Source of the DNA: Cyathus striatus
Taxonomy: Eukaryota > Basidiomycota > Agaricomycetes > Agaricales > Nidulariaceae
Direction of reading: 5' to 3'
DNA: 64,000 nt
Assembly (NCBI GenBank): GCA_025738555.1
Contig: JAOVFP010000009.1
Location: 620,001 to 684,000 of the forward strand
The translations under genes and the position numbers were made by a program. Numbering within the stretch: the first letter of the stretch is position 1; each line of letters opens with the position of its first letter. Below the pieces are notes generated by a model. It saw only the letters and a list, made by a program, of their open reading frames with translations, was not told the DNA's origin and did not search any database. This document shows, piece by piece, positions 32,599-42,585 of the stretch.

Positions 32599-33747
32599 GA
32601 GCTCTTTACACTTAGCCAGGTGTTCTGTACAGAATCTGATAAAATGGGGTGATGTAATAATGAAATGGGATGATGTAATGATGAAATGGGGGGTTCTAAT
32701 GATGAAATGGGATGTTTTAATAATGAAACAAAGTGATGTAATAATGAAATGAGGTGATGTAATAATGAAACAGGATGTTTTAATGATGAAACGAGGTGCT
32801 GTAATGATGAAATGAGGTGATGTAATGATGAAACAGGATGTTTTAATAATGAAATGGGATGTTTTAATAATGAAATGGGATGTTTTAATGATGAAACAAG
32901 GTGATGTAATGTTTAATGATGAAATGAGGTGATGTAATGATGAAATGGGATGATGTAATAATAAAACAGAATAATGTACAAGGGAACAGGAATAGTGAAA
33001 CACTTGATGGGTGTACACTACCTTTACTCATGGATTTTAGCTTTTCTAAACATGTAATTAGTACTCATCAAACAGTAAACACAGTGATGAAATGGGGGGA
33101 TGTATTGATGAAACAGGATTTCGAGTGTGACATATTGGAAAGGGTGTCACACATTGGAAAGAGTGTCACATGTTGGAAAGAGTGTCACATGTTGGAAAGA
33201 GTGTCACATGTTGGAAAGAGTGTCACACATTGGAAAGAGTGTCACACATTGGAAAGAGTGTCACACATTGGAAAGAGTGTCACACATTGGAAAGAGTGTC
33301 ACACATTGGAAAGAGTGTCACACATTGGAAAGAGTGTCACACATTGGAAAGAGTGTCACACATTGGAAAGAGTGTCACACATTGGAAAGAGTGTCACACA
33401 TTGGAAAGAGTGTCACACATTGGAAAGAGTGTCATATGCCTTGTCACACTTTCTCCAACATTTTCCAATATTTTCCAGTATGTCACGCTTTTCAAACATG
33501 TCACACTTATTCTCTTGCCACATTGATCATCAATAATGTATTGACAGCTTGCTTATTCAACAAACAACTATCACTGATAGTCTAATAAGAACAGATTCTG
33601 CACAGATTCTGTACAGATCTGCACACATTCCACACACATTCCTCACACATTCCTCACAGATCTGTACAGATCTGCACAGATTCTGCACAGATTCCTCACA
33701 GATCTGCACAGATCTGTACAGACTCCTTGGGGGAGTGTAAATTACTG
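32599..33747 (+). mobile_element. Satellite-carrying hAT-like element inside gag, 8-bp TSD AACTCGGT/AACTCGGC
   Basis: The left end is GAGCTCTTTACACTTAGCC. The right end reverse-complements to CAGTAATTTACACTCCCCC. Flanking octamers (32591-32598 and 33748-33755) match at 7 of 8 bases, and removal rejoins the gag reading. Two arrays fill the interior: a roughly 20-bp GATGAAATGGGGTGATGTAAT type (about 32640-32965) and a 19-bp GGAAAGAGTGTCACACATT type (about 33134-33432, near-perfect, about 16 units). A CTGCACAGATTCTG repeat follows before the right end. There is no coding capacity. Confidence 0.87.
33134..33432. repeat. 19-bp minisatellite, about 16 units
   Basis: Near-perfect tandem copies of GGAAAGAGTGTCACACATT occur, with an early ATGTT variant. 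All frames stay partly open, so apparent ORFs here are artefacts. Confidence 0.9.
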
Positions 33748-34315
33748 AACTCGGCCTACTACCATGGCCTTTGTCCTCATTTGAAGGACGCTCTCTCCCA
33801 TCAAGAGCAAGGCCAGCCTATGACACTTGCCAGGACTAAGAAAGTAGCCCAGGGCTACGATCAGAGGCATTGGGAGCACAATACCAAGTGCAACATTGAG
33901 GAGAAGCACAGCAAGTCTACTGCCAAGTCTTCAGAGAAGCCCAAGGGCAATCAGAATTTGAAGTCAACTTCAAATTCTTCCTCCTCTTCCAAGACTCAGT
34001 CCTTGTCCTCCTCTTCCTCTTCTGCCTCTTCCAACTCTGCTTCTGCCTCTTCCAACTCCACTTTGTCCTCGGGGAAACCCAAGAACAAGCAAAAGCAGAA
34101 CCAGTCCAAGGTGCCAGACTTGACTGGGAAGCTTGGTTCTGATGGGAAGCTTACTCTGGAGGAACATAAACATCATCTAGACCAGAAGCTTTGCCTATTC
34201 TGTGGCAACGCCAGTCATCAGGCCAAGGACTGTCGCAAGGCAGCCTCTGCCACCAAAGCCTGTGCAGCCACTGCCACCTCTACTGAGGCAACTCCCTCAG
34301 CGAATTCGGCTGAGA

Positions 34316-37300
34316 GTTCGAAAAAATAGAGAGTGGCTTCAGTGACTCTGCACAGGCTGAGGGTTGCATTAATCTCTCCTGTGCACCTAAGGAGATAAGA
34401 CTAAACACATCCACTCTTTTTGACCCCCAAGCTGTACATATTCCATTGACTTCATTTTCTCCAGCTGCACCAGATATGCCTCTTTCCTTCCTTTCACTCA
34501 TCGATTCTGGTTCAACCCACTGTTTTTCTGACTCGTCGTTTGTGAGGGAGCACAACCTCCCCACAACTCCAGTCCCTCCCATTGCACTGAAACTATTTGA
34601 CAGTACCTCTAACTCCATACTTACAGAGAGTATTTTATTATCTGTAATATTTCTTACTGATGAATGCATGTGTCAGAAGTAACAAGAATAAAGGAGGGTG
34701 TTTGAGAGGATAGAGTGTAATAAAGGAGCAAGGAGGGTGATAAGAGAGCAAATAACTCAGACACAAACACTAACACAGACACAAGATGGGGAGGAAACTT
34801 GTTAACTACTACCAAGTTACAGAGTGTTTATATATACTGAGGCTGTCTACCAAAGTCCCAACCAAGGTCCATGTAACTAAGGTAACTGACAGCTGTCAAT
34901 CTGTCAATCACATATCTGTCAATCACAGAACTGTCAAGTATGACAGGTGACAAGTGACAGCTGTCAAAGAAGCTGTGCAACCCTGAATATCTAACAGCAT
35001 GAATATTAACTTCTATGTAACTCCACTTGATTCTTCCTGCTCCGTGGTATTAGGATTTAACTGGCTCTCCCAACACAATCTGTTGATTGACTGGACTGAG
35101 AGATGTATACTTGGCTTCCAAACCCTGGTCCTAGGAGAATCTCCTCTGTCTTTGTTGACACCTGGACTGAAGGCATCTGCCTCTTTGCAAACCCCTCCAT
35201 CACCAGCTTCGTCTTCTGTTCCTCTGTCAGACAATAGTCTACCTCCTAGTATCTCGCTTATTAATGCTGCAGCTTTTCTCTGGGCTAGTAAGCTTGCAGG
35301 CTCGCAGATGTTTAGAATACAAGTCGGTGCTGTAGTTTCAGCTTCTGCTGCTGCCATGGCTGCAGAAGCCATAGACCTTTCTAGTATTCCTCCAGAATAC
35401 CACAAGTTCACTGACATCTTTAGCAAAACATGAGCAGACACTCTTGCTCTGCATCACCCTTATGATCTCCAGATCAACTTGGAGGAAGGTACATCTCCTC
35501 CAGTCGGTACTGTATATTCACTCTCGCAGTCCGAGTTGGCCTCTCTACAAGAGTTCATCAATGAACACCTCCAAATTGGCTTCATTCATCCTTCTCGTTC
35601 TCCACATGGAGCACCAGTGCTCTTTGTCTGGAAGAAAGATGGATCCCTTCGACTCTGTGTCGATTTCCGTGGGCTTAATGCAATCTTCAAAAAGGATTGA
35701 TATCCCCTTCCCCTTATTTCCGACCTCCTTGACTCTCCTCACAAGGCTAGAATCTACACCAAGATTGATCTCTGCCACACTTACCACTTAGTCTGCATCA
35801 CTGATGGAGATGAGTGGAAGACCGCTTTTTGCACTTGCTATGGCTTGTTTGAATGGCTAGTTATGCCATTTGGACTCACCAATGCACCTGCGGCTTTCCA
35901 ACATTTCATGAATGACATCTTCAAGGACATGCTCGATGTGTGTGTTACAGTCTACCTCAATGATATACTAATCTACTCTGATAGTCTCGAGGAGCATAAA
36001 CGACACGTTAAAGAAGTCTTCAAGCATTTATGCCAACACGGGCTCTATGCCTAGGCTGACAAGTATGAATTTCACACTGAATCTGTTGAGTATCTGGGTT
36101 ATATCCTTTCTCTGGGCAGCCTCACTATGTCCCAGGATAAAGTGCAAACCATTAAGGATTGGCCCAAGCCTAAGAAGGTTAAAGATGTTCAGTCTTTCCT
36201 TGGGTTTGCCAATTTCTATAGGCGCTTTATCCAGCACTACTCCAATATAGTAGTGCCACTCACTTGTCTTACCCACAAGGGTTTGAAGTGGGACTTTTCT
36301 CTGGCTTGCCGTTTGGCATTCGAGAAACTTAAGGATGCCTTCACTACAGTCCCTGTACTCACTCATTGGGTCCCTGATGCCCAGATTATTGTAGAGACTG
36401 ATGCCTCCAACTATGCCCTTGGAGCAATTCTCTCTATTGTCGCTGATGATGGTGATATTCACCCCATTGCATTCCATTCCTGTACTTTCACTGCTCCTGA
36501 ACTGAATTACAACACCCACAACAAGGAACTCCTAGCTATTTTTGAAGCTTTTCATGTCTGGTGACACTACTTGGAAGGTTCTGGTACTCCAGTTGATGTG
36601 GTTACTAACCATAAAAACTTAGAGTATTTCTCCACCACCAAGATCCTCACTTGCCATCAGGCTCATTGGTCAGAGTACCTATCTCAGTTCAATCTGGTTA
36701 TTTGTTTCCACCCAGGGAAACTTGGTGTGAAACCTGATGCTTTAACTAGATGATGGGATGTCTACTCTAAAGGGGGGAATAATGACTATGCCAAAGTTAA
36801 TCTGCACAATTTTCACCCTGTTTTTACCCAAGAACAGCTCATCGCCTCTATCCGTGCCACCACACTCCTTCATCCTGTTCTCCATGCCAGCATCATTATG
36901 GATGTTGAGCAACTCCACCACGACATCCTCACTGCCCAACCCCTAGACACTGTCACATCCATCCACCTTTGCAATCCTACCAATCATTGGTCTGTCAGTT
37001 CAGATGGCTTACTCCACCTTGACAACCAGATTTATGTCCCAGATGACGATTCTCTCCACCTATGTGTTGTTCAGTACAAACATGACCATTTACTCACTGG
37101 ACACCCTGGTCAAAACAAGACCTTGGATAATATTCGACAGGAATATACTTGGCCTGGACTGCATACTTATGTCAAGGACTATTGTAAGTCTTGCACCATC
37201 TGCTTATGGTCTAAACCACAGCATCACCGTCCCTATGGTACCTTGAAGCAACTCCCTATTCCAGAGTGCCCATGGAACTCTATCTCTATGGACTTCATTG

Positions 37301-38395
37301 AAACGCTTCCCATCTCTGGATTTGATAAGTACAATTCAATCCTAGTTATTGTTGACCGCCTTAGCAAGCAAGCTATCTTCATCTCTTGCCATAACACCAT
37401 CACCTCCGCCCAGCTCACAAAGCTCTTTGTCATGCACATATTCTCTAAGCACAGTGTTCCCAGCCACATTACCTCTGATCATGGTTCGGAGTTCATCTCC
37501 CATTTCTTCTGGTCTCTTGGTAAGGTTCTTGACATCAACCTGCACTTTACCTCTGGATATCATTCAGAAGGCGACAGACAAACTGAACGCATTAACCAAG
37601 TCTTAGAACAGTACCTTTGCATCTACTGCAATTACCAGCAGGACAACTGGGCTGATCTCCTCCCCATCACTGAGTTCATATATAACAATACACTGAGCTT
37701 GACCACTAATACTACTCCTTTCTTCGCCAATAAGGGTTATCATCCACAGATTACAGTTTATCCCAAATGTGACATTACCTCTGTTCATGCTAGGGACTAC
37801 ACCATGGACCTCCAGGAATTTCATGAAAACCTCAAGGCTGAAATAGCACTTACTCAGAAGTGCTATCAGATTGGAGCAGACAACCATCGCTTGCCTGCCC
37901 CAGAGTTCAAAGTTGGAACCAAAGCCTTCGTCCATGCTAAGTTCTTTAACACCACTCACTCTTCCAAGAAATTGGCTGAAAAGTATTATGGTCCTTTCAA
38001 GATCATTGCCAAAACTGGTACCCACTCCCGCACCCTTAGACTCCCACACCCTTAGACTCCCTTCCAATTTCCGAGCTGTACACCCTGTATTCCATATCTC
38101 TATGCTCAAGCCCGCAGTTGAAAACACCATCCCTGGTCGAGAGATAGCTCCGCCTCCCCCTGTGGAAATCGATGGAGATATCAAGTTTGAGATCAGTGAG
38201 ATCTGTGACTCCAAGCTAGATCACCAGTTCAAGAAATGTCCTCTTCATTACTTAGTCCGATGGACTGGTTATGAAGGAACCAATGAAGAACTCACTTGGT
38301 TGGCTGCCACCAAAGTAGAACATGCTACAGAGCTCATAGAGGAATTTCACGCTCGTTATTCTGATAAGCCTAACCCTTCTACTCCTGTTACATAG
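34316..38395 (+). pseudogene. Chromovirus pol (PR-RT-RH-IN-chromodomain)
   Basis: The protease motif LIDSGSTHCF is near 34500. RT runs from [20 protein letters not shown] through [16 protein letters not shown], and its catalytic box reads [10 protein letters not shown], with Asn where YLDD is expected. RNase H shows ETDASNYALGA and NKELLAIFEAFH. Integrase has HPGQNKTL...CKSCTIC, then MDFIET, SDHGSEF and TERINQ (the D,D,E residues), then a GPY-like KYYGPFKI. The C-terminal chromodomain carries YLVRWTGYEGTNEELTW. Defects are stops at 35431, 35698, 36052, 36562 and 36751, a C LTR at 34671-34996, and a 16-bp tandem duplication near 38030-38060 that shifts the frame before the chromodomain. This layout is that of Tf1/sushi-type chromoviruses. 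Confidence 0.92.
34671..34996 (-). mobile_element. Solo copia LTR, family C, TSD GCATG, inside chromovirus pol
   Basis: The 326-bp TGTCAG...TAACA element is flanked by perfect GCATG duplications (34666-34670, 34997-35001). Removing it with one TSD restores the frame TDECMNINFYVTPLD. Confidence 0.92.
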
Positions 38396-38716
38396 ACTTT
38401 CTCTGCTTACATTTTCATTTCTCTGCTATAGTTTATTGTATATCTGTATTCATCTTCTTGACCAAAGGTTGAAGATTGACACTTCTCCAGACACCACTTG
38501 CATGATGACCACTATGTTTAATAAGCATAGCTGACTCATCACTTGCATACTTAACAAGGTGGGCTGAGAGTGGAAGTACAGGGTTGTATTGGTTTTCTCC
38601 TAAGGTGTTTCTCTTACTCCATCTTCCTGTTTACTCTTACTGTTCATTCTCCTCGTGCTAAAAAATCATTAAAACTCCACAAAATAAGTATTTACATTTT
38701 TTCTGCCTACCATACA

Positions 38717-40358
38717 CTACTCTTCGTCTTCCTCTTGTTCCTCCTCCTTGTTACTCCCAGACTCATCAGTCTCTGCTGGAGTATGCTCCTCTGCCACTTG
38801 CATGGTTGTCATCAACCTGTTCAATGTGCCCATCAACTCCATGTGCATGCTGACGTTCCTCCCCAAGGCCTCCATCAGCATATCTGATAAGGGGCTCCTG
38901 GAGTTGAGCTGCATCACCAGCTTGTCATGCTCATTCTCTGCTAGGAACAGCTGGTCCCTCAGAATCTTGCACTTGGTGTCAAACATCTTGACCTTGGTTC
39001 ACCATTCATCTGATTGTTTCTCCGTGACCTCTAACTTTGACCTCGCCACTGCCAGTTGCATCTGCAACTCCTCCACCAGCTTCTCCTGCCCCACACCACC
39101 GGTCTTCATCTTATCCAGACCAATTCTCCGCTCCTCTGCATTTCCCGGGACTACAGTCCCCCACATTATTCCCTCATTGTTGCATCTCCCCTTCTTTGTC
39201 CAACATGCCTTGCATGCCTTGTGGTTCATTTTCTTTCCCCTAGGAGCAAGTCAGAACAACTCTGAAAGAACAACAGACAACTTACTCGAGATCCAGCAAA
39301 CACTCCCTGTTAAACTTGCTGCACACATTGCAAGAGATCTTGGGCAAGACATAGGCCTCCTTTTCTTTCTTCTCTATGGCTGTCTTGGCTTTCTCCACAC
39401 TTTTACCTTTCTTCTCTACTGATGCCCTCACTTCTTCCACCTCAATGTCGGACTTGTCCCCAGCCTGGCTCTCTGTTCCAGTATGACTCTTGCTTCTAGA
39501 CTAGCTAGCCTTGCTGCTAGCATTGTCTCCCACCACCTTGTCGTCAATCAGAGCCTTGCTCTTCACCCCTTTACACTGGGAAGTCTGGGTTGTCGTTTTC
39601 TTCCTTGGCAGTTTTGGTGTCACCTCTGTTGCATCCTCCAGGATCGTATTGGTGTGCTTCCTCTTGGAGCTACCTTTGTTCTCTGCTCGCTGGATGCTCT
39701 TCTCCACCTCTTCCTCCGGAGTTATGGTGTGGCCTTTAGCCTCCAACTGCTGAATGGTACATTTGCAGTCAGCAATCTGCTCCACACTCATATAAGTACC
39801 TACCTGTGGAGTTGTCATTACCTCCGGCTCCACTATAGGAGTTGGAACCCCTACTTCTGTAGGCCCTACTTCCTCCATCACTTGTTCCACCACCTTCTCC
39901 ACCAGGACCAAATTGTCAACTGACATTATCAAGCTGTTGGCCTTCCTGTGGTAATGTAAGGACGTTACCACCGACTCCAGACTAAACAACATTATGCCCA
40001 ACCTTGCCATCGTCGCCTCGTACTCCGCATGTACTGGTGGAGAAGTGCCTTGCCTCATTGTTTCCTCTACTGGGCAACCAGTTAGTCTTGCCATCATTTG
40101 AGTGACCCTCACTTTTGTCTCTTCCTGCTTATGTTTCTTTTCTCGTACTGCCTCCAATCATCGATCTCCCTTGTCCACTTCCATTGCATCTTCCTTCTCT
40201 GCCTCACCCTCTGTCCCTTCCTTCTCGACTCCCTGCTTCTCCACCTTCTCGCCCCTCAACTCCTTCTCGAGAGCTTCTAGCTTCACTCATTTGTGTAGGA
40301 GTAACCTAAGTTTCTCCTTGTGCATTGGGTCTTCAATTGAGTGTACAGAGGAAGACAT
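38717..40358 (-). pseudogene. Antisense spliced zinc-cluster/coiled-coil gene carried by the chromovirus
   Basis: On the strand opposite to gag-pol, ATG at 40358 opens MSSSVHSIEDPMHKEKLRLL. A charged, Lys/Glu-rich protein follows. An intron at 39240-39285 (GTAAGT...CTGAC...CTCCTAG, 46 bp) joins two cysteine sets. They are CNVCSKFNREC before it and CKACWTKKGRC after it, each C-x2-C-x6-C with 13 residues between, resembling a Zn-cluster. A predicted coiled coil (EELQMQLAVARSKLEVTEKQ) and an acidic tail ending EEQEEDEE at stop 38717 follow. Four in-frame stops show decay, three of them TGA. I do not recognise the exact family. It lies wholly between the chromodomain and the polypurine tract, so it moves with the element. 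Confidence 0.7.
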
Positions 40359-40524
40359 GTTTAAAGCAGTCACATGCTAAGGAGTTATTGCAACAGGGTA
40401 AAAAATGGGTTTGACTTCTCCACCACAGCTGACCTTTATATACCCGGACCTGATAGTCAAAACACCAATCAAATTTTCAAAAGCTTATTGTTTGATCACA
40501 TGCTCAGGCCTCAAGGCTTGGCCT

Positions 40525-40538
40525 TAAGGGGGGAATAC
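40525..40538 (+). other. Polypurine tract of chromovirus
   Basis: TTAAGGGGGGAATAC lies directly upstream of the 3' LTR, in the position where plus-strand DNA synthesis starts. Confidence 0.8.
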
Positions 40539-41202
40539 TGTCATATTCCATATTGCCTACCTCCAGACTCCTATGCCTTTACTCCACCTTCATCTTTGTT
40601 TACTCTGGACTTTGATTACACTCTTAATATTACATATTGATTACTGTACATAGATTACTCTCATTTCCTTCCTTCCATTCTACTGAGCTATCCCCTCAGT
40701 AATGTAGTATACATATCATAGTGAGTCACTTATCATTCTTAAGTGCACCACTATCTGTTTTACTTTACACTGCCATATGCACTCATTTCTCTGACATGTT
40801 TTATTATGTTTAATTTGTTATAGTCTTCATTCTATGTACACCTACCCTGACCGTACTTCTCCACTGGCCTTAGCCAGCAGCCTTTACTTACTCTGAGTCT
40901 CTAGTATTTAAGTAGTACTCAATTTGTACTTTAGTCTTCAGTTTCGTATTGAACTATATCCTCACCCTTTCATCTAACTTGAGTTACACCTCTTGTCTTC
41001 CATCTCTTGTCTTCTCTGAAGGGCTTGCCCTTACTCCGAAATCTAGGACCAGGAATCCCAGGGGCACAGCACATAAGCTGAAGCCGAAGTCCTACCCCCT
41101 GAGTTCTCGTTCTCCACTTTCATCTCATACTCACCCCTTGCTTCTCTGCAGTCACCCTCTCATACTCCGCCACCAAGTCAGGCTAGGGGCACAGTCATGA
41201 TA
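40539..41202 (+). mobile_element. Chromovirus 3' LTR
   Basis: The LTR starts TGTCATATTCC and ends GTCATGATA, with the final CA changed to TA. It is the same length as the 5' LTR (664 bp) and differs by scattered changes, mostly transitions. Confidence 0.92.
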
Positions 41203-42023
41203 CCACCCACCCATGCTCCCACCCACACCTGCAACAGCAATGTGCCTAAAGCCCCTAACACCCATGACATCTGCACCACTGCCAATGCCCAAAATGGCCT
41301 ATGCCATCTACACCAAGTAGATGGTATGTCAGTCCACCCTTCTCCACTGCACTGCCCCCCCATACGTCTCCAGCAGCACTGAGGCTGTCACCCAGCCCAC
41401 ATCTGCCACAACTACATCACCACACCACTGCCACCCCACACCATCCTTAATACAATGGCATAATCACCATCTCATCACCTTCCTTTCACCACCTACTCAC
41501 TGCACCCCCATTCCACCACCTTGCCTTCCACCACCACGCTTCGAGGGAGCAGCAAGGGGAAGAATAACGAGGAGGGAGAACAGTGAAGCAAGGGAGAGAG
41601 AGAGCAAGTGGGAAAGAGAGCAAGGGGGAGAAAGGGTGAGAGAGAGGGTGAGAGGGAGAAAGAGTGAGAGGGGGAGAGAGAGACCAAGGGGGAGAGAGAG
41701 AGCAAGGGGAAGAGAGAGAGAGGGGGGGGGAGAGAGAGAGTGAGGGGGAGAGAGTGAGAAGGCAAGAGAGCAAGGGGGGGAGAGAGTGAGAAGGTGAGAG
41801 AGCAAGGGGGGGAGAAGGTGAGATGGCGAGAGAGCGAAAGAGTGAGGGGGGAAGAGAGCAGAGAGTGAGAGGGTCCTCCTCTTCCTCTTTCTCCTTCACT
41901 GCCACTACAACATCTACCACTGCTGTCATCTCATTGAGCAGTGGCTATTTTTTTATATTAGTTTAGCTATACTTGTATGTAGTAGCACAATAATATAATT
42001 TTATTCTTATACATTCAATTTGC
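41203..42023. repeat. C-rich then GA-rich low-complexity DNA
   Basis: This continues the C-rich block interrupted by the chromovirus. It passes at about 41560-41875 into a purine-rich GAGAGAGAGCAAGGGGGAGA-type tract. Long open frames on both strands here are compositional. Confidence 0.6.
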
Positions 42024-42585
42024 AAGTACTTGGTGCACTGGTGAACACAGTGTTGCTCATGTGTACTCCACATGGAATTCACATGAAAAAGTACACATGA
42101 AGTACACCTTAAGTACACCCTTCAACTGTTATTTTCATTAAGTTATAAGAAAGGTGGAATCCATGTGTACTCCACCTGGTTCCATGTGAATTACACATGG
42201 AAAATCAGCACTTTATTCCAAATACTGCACCCTTTCAACCAACTGATCATCAAATTATGCTGTGACAACAATGAACAGTTGGACCCTCTGTTCAAGGATC
42301 AGTGTGATGTGTGACAAATGGAATATCTGTTTGTGAGAATTTTTGCGAGCAAAGTGAGCTGCTGAAAAATAGACCCTAACCTCTATTCAAATCAGATATA
42401 CCACTGTTCAAATTGCTCTGTGATGTGTGATTAATGAGACATCTGTTCAAGTTCAAAGTGTCGTGTGATGCATGACTGAACAGTTGATTAAAAGTCTACA
42501 GTATGTGGATTCCATGTGTACTTCACATGGAAATGTGTACTACATGTGGAGTACACGTGTATAGGTGGGTGGGTGGAAAGTACTG
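42024..42585. mobile_element. Short hAT-like element, TSD CAATTTGC/CAATTGGC
   Basis: The left end is AAGTACTTGGTGCACTGG. The right end reverse-complements to CAGTACTTTCCACCCACCC, sharing AGTACTT. Flanking octamers (42016-42023, 42586-42593) match at 7 of 8 bases. The interior holds ATGTGTACTCCACATGGAAT-type repeats. There is no coding capacity. Confidence 0.6.

Larger units (their letters stand above)
31355..34329 (+). pseudogene. Chromovirus gag, split by a hAT-like element
   Basis: ATG 31355 is preferred to the in-frame ATG at 31292, which lies inside the LTR. The protein starts MATCTQTQTAH. It has Gly/Asp-rich and Pro-rich spacers (a run of prolines near 32165-32195). Then comes the capsid-like region VNQPDNFDGSNTLKLELFIT ... 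FFVQLLHTHFSY. The reading stops being gag at 32598, where the hAT-like element is inserted (32599-33747). It resumes at 33756 (YYHGLCPHLKDAL). The C-terminal part is Ser/Lys-rich and ends in a CCHC knuckle CLFCGNASHQAKDC (about 34193-34234). The stop TAG is at 34327-34329, directly after an A6 run, and pol is open in the -1 frame across it. Confidence 0.88.
30640..41202 (+). mobile_element. Full-length Ty3/gypsy chromovirus, TSD CCACC
   Basis: The 10,563-bp element has two 664-bp LTRs (30640-31303 and 40539-41202). Perfect CCACC duplications flank it (30635-30639, 41203-41207). The gene order is gag, protease, RT, RNase H, integrase, chromodomain, then an antisense gene before the polypurine tract. 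It carries two later insertions: a satellite-bearing hAT-like element in gag and a copia C LTR in pol. Nonsense codons, a 16-bp duplication and a changed RT active site show that this copy is inactive. It has clearly more CG dinucleotides than its surroundings, consistent with a later arrival. Confidence 0.95.

Noticed and set aside
33134..33432. Regular short repeats resembling a CRISPR array
   Set aside because: Units are contiguous with no unique spacers, and this is a fungal nuclear genome.
32937..33585. Long plus-strand ORFs repeating SHIGKSVTHWKEC-type units
   Set aside because: They are products of the 19-bp array inside the hAT-like element, with no start context or homology.
41486..41929. 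Long ORFs rich in Ser/Leu/Pro or Arg/Glu
   Set aside because: They are frames across a GA-rich simple sequence on both strands.
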